Source: Chelydra serpentina (lineage: Eukaryota > Chordata > Testudines > Chelydridae). Taken from it: 64,000 nt of DNA. The notes under the pieces are model-generated. The model saw only the letters and a program-made list of their open reading frames with translations. It ran no database searches and was not told the origin of the DNA. Made by a program: the position numbers and the translations under genes. Below, in pieces: positions 21,764 to 33,040 of the stretch (position 1 is its first letter; each line of letters begins with the position of its first letter). The stretch is taken from NCBI GenBank assembly GCA_037349315.1, contig JBAIAC010000024.1, positions 36,691,501-36,755,500 of the forward strand. Direction: 5' to 3'.

Positions 21764-24190
21764 TTATTTAGGGGGGATCCCTGGAGAGAATTGGCAGGGT
21801 GCCCCCGAGCGTTCTGTCAAAACCACCTTTTCCCCCCTGCTTGCCCTTGGAGGACCCAGGATGCGGGCCAGGCCACGACTGCCTCTGAGGTCCCTCAACT
21901 TTTTATAGGTGGCCTCGTACTTCAGCTGGGTGGCCTGAGCAGGGGCCTGCTGCGGCTTAAACTTAGATTTGGCAGGAGCCGGGACATAGAGACCCAGAGT
22001 CTGGAGGGTCGTGCGGGAGTCCGTCATGCAATGCAGCTTTGTATCCATTTGTTCCGCAAATAGAGCTTTGCCGTCAAACGGGAGATCCTGCATGGCCACC
22101 TGCGCCTCACCGGACAGCCCAGACAGCAGGAGCCACGACGCCCTTCTCATGGACACTGCCGAGGCCATGGACTGTACCGTGTTGTGTCCGCCGCATCCGA
22201 AGCCACTTGCAGGGTTGCCCTGTCAGCCGCTGTGCCCTCCTCTACCAGCACCTTGAACTCTTTCTTATCGTGCTCCTGGAGGGAGACCTTGAACTTGGGC
22301 AGGGAACCCCACAGATTGAATTCGTACCTGCCCAGGAGCACCTGGTGGTTTGCCACCCGCAACTGAAAACTTGAGGATGAATAAAGCTTTCTCCCAAAAG
22401 AGTCCAGCCTCCGTGAATCTTTATTTTTCAGGGTAGGGGCTGGTTGGCCCTGCCGCTCCCTGTGGTTCACTGACTCGACCACCAGGGAGTTAGGTGCCAG
22501 GTGGGTGTAAAGGTACTTATGCCCTTTGGTGGGTACAAAGTACTTGTGTTCCACTCTCTTAGAGATGGGGGCCAGCAATGCCGCTGTCTGCCAGAGGGCA
22601 TTTAAAATTTTTGCCACCCCTTCATGGAGGGGCAAATCTACCCTGCCCAGTGCCGAAGAGGACAGCACGTTGAACAGGGGGTCCGAGGGTTCCTCTAACT
22701 CCTCTGCCTGGAGGTGGAGGCTTGATGCCACCCTTTAAAAAAGTTCTTGGTGGGCCCTAAAGTCCTCCTGCGGAACGGAGGGGGGTGGTGCCATTATTGC
22801 CTCATCCAGGGAGGGCAAGGCCGGTATGGTACTCTGGGTGTCCGCTGGCACTGGGGGATCCACCACCTGGTCGGACTCTGCGCACGGTCCCGAGGAGATA
22901 TGTCCCACTGTGCCCCTCCTCAGAGGTCTGGAGAGGGAGGCCAACGATGCCTCTGTGGCTCCAGCTACCGAGCCAGCCCCCGCTGGGGGCTGCATTGGGG
23001 GCCACAGTCCCCACTGGTACCATTGGGCCGGCCACGAGGCCCGGTGCCACTGTACTGGCTGTGGCACTGACGGGCCTGGTTGTTTGGCCTGGCTGGCCTG
23101 TCCCATAGAAGGGAGACTACGAGCGGAGGCTGGGCTGATGAGCGACCTGCCGCTGTCTTGGGACCGGGAGGAATGGCGGTGCCGGGAGTGACATCACCCA
23201 CAGGACCACGATCTCGATGTGGAGGACTGGTACTGTCTGTAACTGCTGCTCCACGACCAGCTGTGATGGGCGGACCCGCGACAGCGAGGTGCTAGCGATC
23301 GACACCCTGGGCTGTGGAGGCGGTGCCTTGGCGGAGTCTCGGAATGAGATTCCGAGCAGGAACGGCGTCAATGTCCGTGCCGTGACCGGCTGTGGTAACC
23401 CCTATGAGATGAGGACCTGTGGTGGCATCTGCCTCAGTCCCGTCAGTACTCGCTCCTTGACATGGAGCAGTGCTGAGAGTTTCGGTCGGACAGCACCCAA
23501 CCAGACAGTCTGGTAGGAGTCGAGGGCGATCCATGTGGACTTCGTCCTGAACGGCTGCTGGGCAGCGAACGGTGTCGGGAACATTCCCTGGACCAAGACC
23601 GGTGCCGAGCTGGGGGCGACTGCGGGGAACCCAGTGGAGGCTTGCTTCTGGAGTGCGGGGCCGACATTGGCGGTGCTCCTGGTACCCGCATGGACATGAC
23701 ATCCCAGGCTGCCTGCAGAGCCTCCGGCGTGGAGGGCATCCAGAAATCCGGGGAGGCCTGGTTCGAAGCGGCCGGGCTACTCCACTCTACGTGAGTTGGA
23801 GGCCTAGAGGCCGGAGGGGATCAAGGACTGTCCAACATGGGTCTAGCCTCTTCCCCGGGTTTTCCTCGGTGCCGGTGCGAAGAAGGCACTTTCTTTGCCT
23901 TCTTGTGCCCCATGGATGGGGAATGGTGCCAACTGGTCAAAGGCGCCAGAAGGTCGCTGTGCACCGACGCCGGGGTGCCCAGTGCCAACTTGGAGCGGCG
24001 CACCGGAGTCGGGGTCAGTGCTGACTCTATCACAATAGCCCAGAGGTTAATGTCTTTTTCTTTCTTAGTCTGAGATTTAAACGACTTGCAAATCTTGTAG
24101 CGATCACTGATATGGGTTTCTCCCAAACAGCATAAACAGTCTGCGTGCGGGTCACTCCTTGGCATAGATTGCCTGCAAGTGTCGCATGAC
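21764..24190 (-). pseudogene. DIRS gag-like ORF, broken
   Basis: Reading on the minus strand, the frame opens with a cysteine pair, CDTC, followed by DPHADCLCCLGE (24165-24100). A proline/serine/arginine-rich middle comes next. The conserved block (22731-22147) carries EELEEPSDPLFNVLSSS, KRVEHKYFVPTKGHKYLYTH and NSLVVESVNHRERQGQ, then LQLRVANHQVLLGRY. It ends with MASAVSMRRASWLLLSGLSG and QDLPFDGKALFAEQ (22168-21950). These are hallmarks of the structural protein of vertebrate DIRS elements as I know them. Damage is clear: in-frame stops at 23821-23823 and 22735-22737, a frameshift near 22150-22170, and further frame changes in the 23.1-23.45 kb low-complexity part. No functional product is expected. 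The plus-strand frames opposite are shadows. Confidence 0.85.
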
Positions 24191-24535
24191 TTAAAGCCCA
24201 GGTCCAGGTACTCTAACTGAACTAACTGAACAACTAATTAACCACAGGTACTTAACACTGACAAACAAGAAGTTCTGGGGACGAGCTACAGCGAAGTTGG
24301 AGCAGAGTAGTTCTGATGCACCTTCACTGGCGGCAAGAAGGAACTGAGGGTGGGGGGAGCACACAGCTCCCCTTATACCGGGCCATGGAGGCGCCACTCC
24401 AGGAGTCGCTGGGGCACTCCCCTCTATGGCTACTGCTAGGGGAAAAACTTCTGGCACAGGTGCACGTGGTGAGCACTCACACCTATTGTGTAATACACAT
24501 GAGCAATCACTCGAAGAACTTCATTATCCAGGCCT

Positions 24536-25769
24536 GTAAATCATAAGGACTAAACTCATAAAATATATTCATATATACATTTAGTCTGTGTGTTAAATAT
24601 TCCTACATAGGCCACCACTACCGGGGATAAGTTGTTCCTTTTTACTGGCCTACAAAACTGAAATAAATGGGAGCTTTTTCCTTTGACTTTAGTGGGAGCA
24701 AGATTAACCCCAGTGGATGTTGATGTGTTTCCCTGGAATAAGATACTCTACAGTATATAACTTTTGTATGTTGCACAGAGGAAGGGTGCTATAACAAACA
24801 CTGATCTTGAATTTTAGAGGTATTGTACAAGCACCATCACTATTACATATAGGGAAATACCAACGTTCATTTTGTGTGCTCCTCAATTTGTATGCAAAGC
24901 AAATAGAGCTCACACATTGGCATTTATGCAATAAAGGCACTGATATCTGGTAAGTGTTACCATCTAGCCTGGTAACTCAGTCAACTGTGTCTTCAGGGAA
25001 CATAAAAATCTCGTAATGAAAAAGAATTAGCTAAATAGACTTATGCAAACCCACCATGTGAATTAACTTTTTCTAAACACTACTTTAAATTCACTAATTA
25101 CTTATCACGTCTGACTGTAAAGTCTAAACTTCAGACTTTGTTGATTAGATAAATGTGAAATAATAAAATAAAACATCCATGTTCTAAATTCCAATGATAC
25201 TATTAATAATCCAATTTAATAGTTACTTTTTCTATTTTAAGCAAATACTTTCTGATTACAAACAAAATGTATGGTTGGTTGAGTATAAAGAAAGTTGTTA
25301 AGAACCAAAAGATTTTCCTACTAACTATATTTTAGCCTGTAAACATATTTTTTCTCCCAGAATCCTATCCTTTCAAAACACAAAATTGGGCAATACATAT
25401 ATTCTCACTAAAATAAAAAGCAATGACTTCAATTGAGCCAAGGTGATTTACACTAGCTGAGACTCGAGCATGCAGTCTTTAAAAATGATAAAACGTCAAC
25501 ATGTATTTTTTGTTTGTAATGTGTTTTGCATATCTGTTGATCCAAACATGTTTATTTAAGAGAGGTAATGATGTGGAGTGGTTAGAAAACATAGTTGGGA
25601 GTCATTCAAGGTGGGTTCTATTCTTGATTTTGCCAACAACCACAGCTCAGATCAGTTAAGTAACATGTTTTTAGTCCTTAGCAAGTGTGACACAGAAGCC
25701 TATTGGTGGTTCACTACTCTGTGTCAGCAACTCTTGTCAGGCCGGACATACTCAATTCGCCTCTCACAC
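24536..25769. other. Unrecognised AT-rich sequence
   Basis: No gene or repeat recognised. Confidence 0.4.
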
Positions 25770-27050
25770 TGTTGTAATAATTTGTATCTAAAAGGTGTCA
25801 TGTAAGGTACTACATACAAACTAGTAACACACTGGTCCTGAAAATCATTGCATGATATATGTATGAGGTGTGTACAAATGATTATAAATATGTTCTATAT
25901 TTATGTTCTTAAAATGTAGTTGACAAGCAGTGCGTAAGCCAAGCCTGCTCCAGACAAAGGAATGTGGTTCAACCTTCATGAATGTCTCCTATGTAAATTA
26001 AGCAAGGTGTGACCGAAGACAAAGAAATGTACATTTATATGCAAGGTAAACAAAGCCATCAGGAGAGCAAGTGGGGAAAGATGAATATTTAACAGTCTCA
26101 ACAGGGAATCGAGACTGTACCACCAGGGAGCCTTTCTGCCTCTTGAAGCAGGGTTAGTGAACTTTGGAAGACAGCATGATGTCTACACCCCAGAAGGAAA
26201 AAGGAGCTTGGTCTGGGATTACTTTTCAAAGAATACATTTCAAAAGTTTTCTGGGCTATAAAGACGGGGGTCTGAACCTCAAACAACAAGCAATTGAATC
26301 AACTGATTGTACACAATTTTACTGTACTATAAAAGTGTATTGAGTAAGGTCTTTTATAAAAGCAGGTCACACACTAGTGATTAATATCATTGTGAAATGT
26401 ATGTAGTACTGACACTATATGAGGAATTATGGATACTCATTGATATTATGCTTTAAATTCTGTGACCAAAAAAAGGAAGAGACAGATTGTCTCCAAGACT
26501 GGAGGGAAGGCAGCTATCTACCTGTCTCCAATGTAAATCAAGCAGTGTGGAATAAAAACAATGGAAGCCCTATTTACATACAATCAGCAAGAAGATGGGA
26601 AGTACACAGAAAGGGAAGAACAGCAGGAAGACTTCCTGGCTCTTGAAACAGAGGCAATGATGTTTGGAGTGATACACAGGAGGCACAAAGACATTTGAGT
26701 TATCTATCATGTGAGTGATTAAAGGGGCCAGAGCTCTTGAAATCACAGAATGGTGGATTTTTCAACCAAGGATGTTGAAGTCTCTGGGAACTGAGATAAG
26801 GTGAGAAATCTACTTAGGCAACGATAGTAATTTGCTGAAATTAAGTTTTAGTCTTAGGAACATATTTTTACTTTTGTTTGCCTGTGACTCTCTCTTTAAT
26901 CCTTATACTTGATATCACCTAATCTTATGACTTTTGTTTAATAAATTTGTGTTACTTTTACTATAAAACAATGCAGTGCTGTGACTGAAATAAGTGTTTG
27001 TCAAACCCCAGCTAAATTAATGAGCTGCAGTGTACTTTCTCTTTAAAAAG
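25770..27050 (+). mobile_element. LTR-like repeat with an internal duplicated motif
   Basis: Two stretches about 540-600 bp apart share phrases. One has TCCTATGTAAATTAAGCAAG (about 25987) and the other TCCAATGTAAATCAAGCAGT (about 26527), each followed by an A-rich segment and an ATTTACAT- or ATTTATAT-type phrase. The right end reads GTTTAATAAATTTGTGTTAC, then TATAAAACAATGCAGTGCTG (26935-26984), which resembles the polyadenylation and R-U5 region of LTRs known from turtle gypsy-type elements. I infer an LTR, possibly two diverged copies in tandem. No target-site duplication or internal coding region was found, so this is tentative. Confidence 0.4.
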
Positions 27051-28078
27051 GCAAGTTTTAATTTATATGCTATACTGCCTAGCAAGTTTCCATTCCAGGT
27101 ACCCAGTGGGAGCTAGAAGCCTTTCTGAGTCCAAGGTCTGCATCAGCCTTCTTCCCTGACTCGGCCTACACTGTCCATTTGGGACCCCATCATATGCCTT
27201 TTCAAAATGGTGGCTACTCTGGCCAGGTAATCACGCTAACACCCTCCTGACAAAGGACCATTTCAGTCCCACATTGCAGAAGGCTCATGATGACCTGTAC
27301 TACAAAGAGTATAGCTCCCCGCTGAAGTATAAATGCACTGTAACACCATTCTTACAGACTAGTAACAGTGAATGCTTCAGGCAGTCCTTGCAGATCCCTA
27401 GCTATTTTTCTCTGCACCTTGAACATATCTGCAGGGGAGATAAAGCAAAATCTAAGGCAGAGAAATTGCTCAGTTTTTAATCAGAGATTCTGAGGAACAG
27501 CTGGATGGCCTTCCCCACTGGTATAGCTCGTGTCTCCCTTCCATTCCTGCAACACTTCTGGGGGACCATCTTGGTGAATAATTTCACAGCATACCTCAAT
27601 GATCTGCCCTTTACCTTTTTGAATAAGGCCATTCTCTGACTTCTAATCATCTGCCTCAGATGTTACATCTGTTAGTGTAACATAATCCAGCCAGGACACC
27701 CTAAATGTGATGTAGAGGGGATTACTATATAGCTCATCCCCATATTCACTCCTCCAACACCATAAAAAAACAAACCTCCAAGGCATAGGAAAACTGTGCA
27801 GTGAGACTGGGAACATAATTCCCAAGACCATCCCCAGATGAAGAACATAATTCCCAACCCAATCCCATCCTACCTCCATCCTCCAAAGCACAATGACAAA
27901 GATATCTAGCATATACTGCACACACCACGTCTCTGAGGTTCCTCCAAGACTGGGAAGAATCTCAGGGAAGTAAAGCCAGAAATGCATGTAAAACAAAATG
28001 CTACCACAGGCTCCCGAGAATATGAACAACAGCGATGTCATTTTCTTAACACCCCCTGTAATAGAACATTCACTGGCC
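27051..28078. other. Unrecognised; contains a 160-codon minus-strand open frame
   Basis: The minus-strand frame at 27643-28125 is rich in W, F, L and Y (for example MHFWLYFPEILPSLGGTSET) and runs into the neighbouring SINE at its start, so its first codons are repeat-derived. I do not recognise the protein. The composition fits chance translation of the complement of a CA- and CC-rich stretch. It may be the non-coding or accessory part of the adjacent Harbinger element, which I cannot show. Confidence 0.35.
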
Positions 28079-28087
28079 AGACCCTTA

Positions 28088-28310
28088 AGGAAAGGGGGGG
28101 AGGGATAGCTCAGTGGTTTGAGCATTGGCCTGCTAAACCCAGGGTTGTGAGTTCAATCCTTGAGGGGGCCACTTAGAGATCTGGGGCAAAAATCTGTCAG
28201 GGGACAGTACTTGGTCCTGCTAGTGAAGGCAGGGGACTGGACTTGATGACCTTTCAAGGTCATTCCAGTTCTAGGAGATTGGCATATCTCTATGTATTTA
28301 TTTTTTTTAA
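28088..28310 (+). repeat. tRNA-derived turtle-type SINE
   Basis: The head GAGGGATAGCTCAGTGGTTT, GAGCATTGGCCTGCTAAACC, CAGGGTTGTGAGTTCAATCC is tRNA-like, with A-box (TAGCTCAGTGG) and B-box-like (GTTGTGAGTTCAATCC) promoter segments for RNA polymerase III. The body GGGGGCCACTTAGAGATCTG and a tail TTGATGACCTTTCAAGGTCA with CR1-like character follow. Flanks AGACCCTTA (28079-28087) and AGACCCCTTA (28311-28320) look like an imperfect target-site duplication. This is the Cryptodira-type SINE as I know it. It is a retroposon, not a functional tRNA gene. Confidence 0.9.
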
Positions 28311-28320
28311 AGACCCCTTA

Positions 28321-28651
28321 TCAACAGCTGAGCAGCTGGCAAACCTGTGGGAAGAGAAAATGGAAAACTCATGATGAAATGTTCGCAGACATCTAGGTGT
28401 GACTTTAAGCCCTTGCATTGTGCCCTGCACTGTTGCACTTTTCTGTTTTGTTTCACTGTTGATTTAATGAAAAGGCACTTTGGTTTTTAATATATTGTTT
28501 CATAATTAAAAGCTGTTGATTCATTTTTGATTCAGTTGAAGGTTCCTTTCTGTTTGTTTAAGCATGGATGAATAATAAAAATCTTTAAAAATTCCATTCC
28601 TAAGGAGTTGACACTTCATTTTACACAGAAAATAATTATGTTTACACTAAC
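28321..28651. other. Unrecognised sequence 3' of the Harbinger relic
   Basis: No feature recognised. The stretch may belong to the adjacent Harbinger element, whose left end I could not find. Confidence 0.35.
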
Positions 28652-30437
28652 TTATGAATTTTTACCACCATATATAGGCAAAGACACAAGGGGAATTGCT
28701 ACAACATTGCAATTCCACCCCTCCCCCCCATAAACAACACTGAACGGCCCAAAAAACTTCCACCCACCTGCCCCTCCACGAGTTAGTGGCTGGATGTAAA
28801 GCTGCACAATTTCAGGCCTGAGACAAAACAAGAGAAATAGGCATCCCTTCCTGACATTATTGCGCCAGCTGTTTGCATTTTGTAGTGGACTCCTTGATAG
28901 CTGCTCAAACCATTTAGCACGTCTCTGCACCTCAGTCTCCCACCCATCGCTAATGTTTTCTTCCTTATTCTCACAAACACTGAGCAAAATACAACATGCT
29001 GCTTTAATTGTTGGGATGTTTTCTTTTGCTGCTTCCAACCTATTCCACAAACAGTGCCATCTCCCTTTCAAATGGCCACATGCACACTCCACTGTCATTC
29101 TGCAGCTACTGAGGCACTAGTTAAAACAGTTTATTCTTTATGTCCAAGCTGCCTGTGAATGGCTTCATTAAATAAGGGAAGCGGAGGATAAGTCAGGTCT
29201 CCCAGGATAACTGGAGCAATGTCCACACCATTAACAACCATAGTGTTCCAGGAGGCAAACTGTCCTTTCTCTATTAATTTAAATAGAGCTGAGTTTCAAA
29301 AGATCCTAGCATCATGAACCCTTCCAGACCACCCAGCAACCAGCATGTATGTCTGTAAACCTGCCATGGTGGTCAACAAGCTCTTGGAGCATCATGGAGA
29401 AACACCCCTTACTGTTTATGAATTCTGAGCCCTGATGGGTGAGGGGGTAAATACCAGGCACAATGATCCCATCAGTTGCCCTACTACAGTTAGGGAATCC
29501 CGTGCATGCAAAGCCATCAATAACTTTCCGAGCATTATACAAAGGGTTTTTAACTTGGTGCAGTAGTACCTTTTCCATGGTATACCCGCTTGATAATGGC
29601 CCTTATGGTCTATCTCACCATGCCAAATTAGTTTGCCGTGGACTGGTACTATTCAGGGATAGCCAGCTGCCATATATCAATTACAATGTGCTTGTCCATG
29701 GATATGGGGCACTGCATTCCAGTACGCTGCTCTTGTAACTGTGGGGTAGCTTTAGCACATACCTCCAAAAAGGTGGCCTCCTCATTCTGAAATTCTCTTG
29801 CTGGTCAAACCAGGTCTGCAGAACAATCCTTCCCCACCTATCCACGCAGATTTCACAAGCCCAGAAATGGCACTGCACCAGGAACGCATCCTCTACTATC
29901 AGTTGCCTGGTGTCTTCCTTTTGTCCTTGTCCATATCCTGGTTTCACTGCCACTGAAGACTCTCCTGCTGCTGGAGGAGCTGTTGCTGTTGCTTGGTTGT
30001 GCGGCAGGCAAAGTCCCAAGCTGAATTCATCCAGCTCTGAGTGCTGAAATACAGTCCAAGCAGCCTCTGCATATTTGAGCGGGGGGTATTATTGGGTCCA
30101 TGCTGGCTGACAGCAATTTGAAAATGGCGCTGGTCCACCCGTAAAGGAAGGACAGGGCAGAGATAGATGAATCATGGAATCGTAAAAGAAATCTCAACAG
30201 CAATACAAATCAGAGAATACATGTTGCTTGGAAGCGAAGCAAAGAAGCATGGGATACCCTTTGAGAAACCCACACCCACAACTCCCAGCAAACCACCACT
30301 GTGTGTGCATAATGATGTGCACTGACAGAAGGCACACTATCAGAGGTGCATGCTATTACTGCAGCTTGCATAATGTACTTTACCTGATGCAGAGCAAAAA
30401 GCTGTGGATTAACTCCCCACTACATGTAGACAAGCCC
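28652..30437 (-). pseudogene. PIF/Harbinger transposase, broken, with its 5' terminus
   Basis: Minus-strand segments spell a decayed Harbinger nuclease. 29944-30138 ends in a glutamine-rich stretch. ENFRMRRPPFW lies near 29770. GFPNCSRATDG (29490-29470) corresponds to the first catalytic aspartate motif, and FINSKGCFSMMLQELVDHHG follows. APVILGDLTYPPLP (about 29215-29175) holds the second aspartate in the GD..YP motif. MTVECACGHLKGRWHCLWNR (29098-29040) holds the catalytic glutamate, followed by ENIPTIKAACCILLSVCE. The three acidic positions are present, but the frame shifts between the two aspartates and back, and stops occur near 29681 and 29312. The right end of the element reads CATGTAGACAAGCCC followed by TAA (30438-30440), a Harbinger-style end and target triplet. 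The left end was not found. Non-functional. Confidence 0.85.
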
Positions 30438-30446
30438 TAAATCTGC

Positions 30447-30830
30447 CAGAGATCGGTTTCCCCCTTTCTCTCATAACGGGAAGCAAAGGGTTATAGCTCT
30501 AGGGCATATGTCTTTAGAGCAGCTGCAAAGAAGGAATGAGGCTAAATTCAACCCTGATGTCAAAGGAATTACATCAAGGGGCCATTTTGCCCACAGATCA
30601 CTACAAGAATAGTTGAATGAATAAAGATCTGTAGTCCATGACATCACAGTCTCTCTTTTTTAGCCAGATTTGGAGAATAATCACATTTCTTTCTTCTCAC
30701 TCCTCTCTTCTTTTGCGTATGCTTTATATACCTCTCCTAAAATCTCTGGTAATGATGCTGGACAATACTTGGTCAAAGTCTCCAGCCAGAACATTCAGCT
30801 ACCAAATACACACCTCACTTTTTGATTTAC
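30447..30830. other. Unrecognised sequence
   Basis: No gene recognised. About 30535-30600 (GGCTAAATTCAACCCTGATG to AAGGGGCCATTTTGCC) resembles a decayed copy of the palindromic interspersed repeats listed elsewhere. Confidence 0.4.
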
Positions 30831-30833
30831 TAA

Positions 30834-30952
30834 GGGCTTGTCTACACGTTCTGGGGGTTCGACATGTGGTGATCGATGCATCGGTGATCGATTTGGCGGG
30901 TCTAGTGAAGTTGCGTAACTTACATTGATCTCCCCCCATAGTGTAGACAAGG
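30834..30952. mobile_element. Harbinger MITE, 119 bp, flanked by TAA
   Basis: Left end GGGCTTGTCTACACGTTCTG, right end CCATAGTGTAGACAAGG. TAA triplets abut both ends (30831-30833 and 30953-30955). The left end matches the reverse complement of the Harbinger terminus at 30425-30437 (GGGCTTGTCTACATG). The interior has GATCGATGCATCGGTGATCGA. It is a short non-autonomous derivative that Harbinger transposase probably moved. Confidence 0.85.
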
Positions 30953-30955
30953 TAA

Positions 30956-32200
30956 ATCAGCAGGGCCAGCTTTTAGATTTCTGGATGGGCCAACAATTGA
31001 AGATTCTTTGCTCCTCTTCCAAACTTAAGTAGAGGATTTTTGAGCTGCCATCACTGTGGAGGGTGCCATGAATAATCCATCTTTTTTTGTAGGGAAAGAG
31101 TGAAAAATGTTCTGTCCCAGTGAGTGCTTTCCATTTTGAAGCTTTGTTTTTCAGAGACGAGACCTAGAAACTTATTACTTTAAGATGTGTAACCCACTGA
31201 GGTTACCACCAACATTTAGAGAGACCCCCACCCCCAAATTTGGAGGAAATTAGTAGCCATCAGTGTTTCATAATCCAAAGGCCAGCTCGTCATACCAGAA
31301 CCTCTTTAACTGTTGGCATTTTGGTGGTACTTGCACATGAGTTGTGACAATCTGTGTCTTCTTTAGGGCTTTATTTCTTCATTTAACCCTAAATAACTCA
31401 GAGAGAAAGAGAAGCCCAAGTTGATCTGACAATTTAGTTAATTGAAATGTTAAAACAAAGGCTTGTATTTACATTAGAAGAAAGTCTTTCATGAAAAGCT
31501 TTGTCCATCTTAAAAGAGTGATCACAAAGCAACTGAGACATGTGATGGTAGCTGTTAGAGAAAGGGGGGATGAATGCCAGTTTGTGAAGTGCTACTTTTC
31601 CTGTCTCAGGAGAGCAGCTGCCAGCTACACTCGAGAAAGAAATCTGAAATCAGACATCTGTATGTGCATTGCATCCACCATGTTTGCTCTGAGGACAGAG
31701 AACCATATGAAGCAAGACAGCAAAGGTGAAATCCAGCAAGACATCCTACTTGATTGCCATGGCAACCCCACCCTGATGAAAAGGAGAAAAACAATAAAGC
31801 ATCTTTAGGGGAGAAAAAAATCAGTGCTATCTACCAAGAGAATTGAGGGAAGATGCACTTTAAGGAATAGCTTGACATTTTCACCATTTGGTGACTCCTT
31901 GAAACAAAGGTACAACTGCAACTTTTGCAAGCTTCACAGTTAGAACATATTGTATTTATTAAATTATTTAGTTTGTTTAGCAGCTGAATTCTGAATTATA
32001 AGTGAAAGCTGTAGATAGAGATTAGTCCCTTTAGTACCACTGTAGCAGGTCAGAATATTATTGTTGCAGTTTTCCTTGATGCCTTTTGACATTTGTCATC
32101 ATATTGCACTGGATTAAGCTTTCCCCTATGTGTGCACACATGTGCATGTGTTTGTATGCACACAAACACATACACACAATATGGTCTGTAGAAAATATAT
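30956..32200. other. Unrecognised sequence
   Basis: No gene or repeat recognised with confidence. A 105-codon plus-strand frame at 31491-31808 resembles no family I know. Confidence 0.4.
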
Positions 32201-32212
32201 ACATATAATAAA

Positions 32213-32389
32213 GCGACAAAGGGTCCTGTGGCACCTTATAGACTAACAGAGGTATTGAAGCATAAGCTTTCGTGGGTGAAAGCTTTCACCCACGAAAGGT
32301 TATGCTCCAATACCTCTGTTAGTCTATAAGGTGCCACAGGACCCTTTGTCACTTCTACAGATCCAGACTAACACGGCTACCCCTCTGAT
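32213..32389. mobile_element. Penelope-like element hairpin, 177 bp, with 12-bp target-site duplication
   Basis: The left arm reads GCGACAAAGGGTCCTGTGGC, ACCTTATAGACTAACAGAGG, then CATAAGCTTTCGTGGGTGAA. The right arm is its near-perfect reverse complement (TTTCACCCACGAAAGGTTAT to GGGACCCTTTGTCACTT, with one or two changes). The right arm continues about 38 bp further to the element's usual terminus ACGGCTACCCCTCTGATAC. Direct repeats ACATATAATAAA flank it at 32201-32212 and 32390-32401. The copy is only two inverted terminal repeats plus a one-sided tail, with all coding sequence gone. Inverted terminal repeats and a short one-sided tail are known features of Penelope-like elements. Confidence 0.9.
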
Positions 32390-32401
32390 ACATATAATAA
32401 A

Positions 32402-33040
32402 ATATTTTGTCTAATATAGCTATCTAGATTGGCGTTATTCATGATGTAAATTAGTCTAGATTCACCCCAGGGTCCATGTAGACTCCCAAGAGTGAAAAGT
32501 CTGCTGGGGAAGAGAATGCAGTGTAAGAAAGCAGCCATAAGATTTCTTGTACTATGATAGCTGTAGGGGACTATTATATGATAAAATAGTGGGCAATGCT
32601 AGCTGAATGGGGGCATAGCCTGGCAGAGGCTCCTGCAATGCAGTTTCTTTGCAGAGCTCTGGTGGGAGTTTAAACTGCTCTCTCCAGAAAGCTCCTGAAA
32701 AGGAGCGGCAGCAGTGACACAGACTGCCCGTCCCTGAGTTGAAGCCTACTTATACAGCAGGGGACTTAGTGGCACACAAAGGTATAATTTATACCTCCCC
32801 CAGTTGTAGTGACTCTTAAACAGTATGTTGTGTTTGCCTAGCTTATTCCTTTCATTTTCATCTGTTATTTGCAAACAAACATTCGGGTTTGAAACCTGAT
32901 TTGCATGGACAACAGATATTCTAATTTGGTATAGTAATTAGAAAAGCAATACAGTGATTTTATTATAGGGCAGTACCAGGACTTTTAAACAAAATATTGC
33001 TTTTTTTTTGTTTAAAGTACCTACAGTTGATGTGGCTATT
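32402..33040. other. Unrecognised sequence
   Basis: No gene or repeat recognised. Confidence 0.4.

Larger units (their letters stand above)
20185..24535 (-). mobile_element. DIRS-type retroelement, deletion derivative
   Basis: A minus-strand unit contains a gag relic (24190-21764) and an RT/RNase H relic (21741-20285), described separately. Its ends carry inverted terminal repeats. The left has GTTCTTTGAGATGTGTTGCT (20210-20229) followed by CATGTC. The reverse complement of the right reads GTTCTTCGAGTGATTGCTCA followed by TGTG (about 24499-24522). Inverted ends plus DIRS-type gag and RT motifs support DIRS. In this superfamily a tyrosine recombinase normally follows the RNase H. Here the coding frame passes almost straight into the left terminus (about 20285 to 20230), so the recombinase has been lost. 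The copy is non-autonomous and broken by stops and frameshifts. CG content is well above the neighbouring DNA. Confidence 0.85.

Noticed and set aside
20680..24073. Several plus-strand open frames of 60-150 codons
   Set aside because: They lie opposite the GC-rich DIRS gag/RT relics and show no family resemblance. They are antisense shadows.
28088..28160. Functional tRNA gene suggested by A- and B-box-like sequences (also at 35165-35235)
   Set aside because: The tRNA-like part runs into a SINE body and tail, lacks a proper cloverleaf 3' half, and occurs twice with the same non-tRNA continuation. These are retroposons.
31491..31808. Possible host exon (105 codons, plus strand)
   Set aside because: No recognisable domain, no convincing splice context or neighbouring coding blocks. 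Treated as chance.
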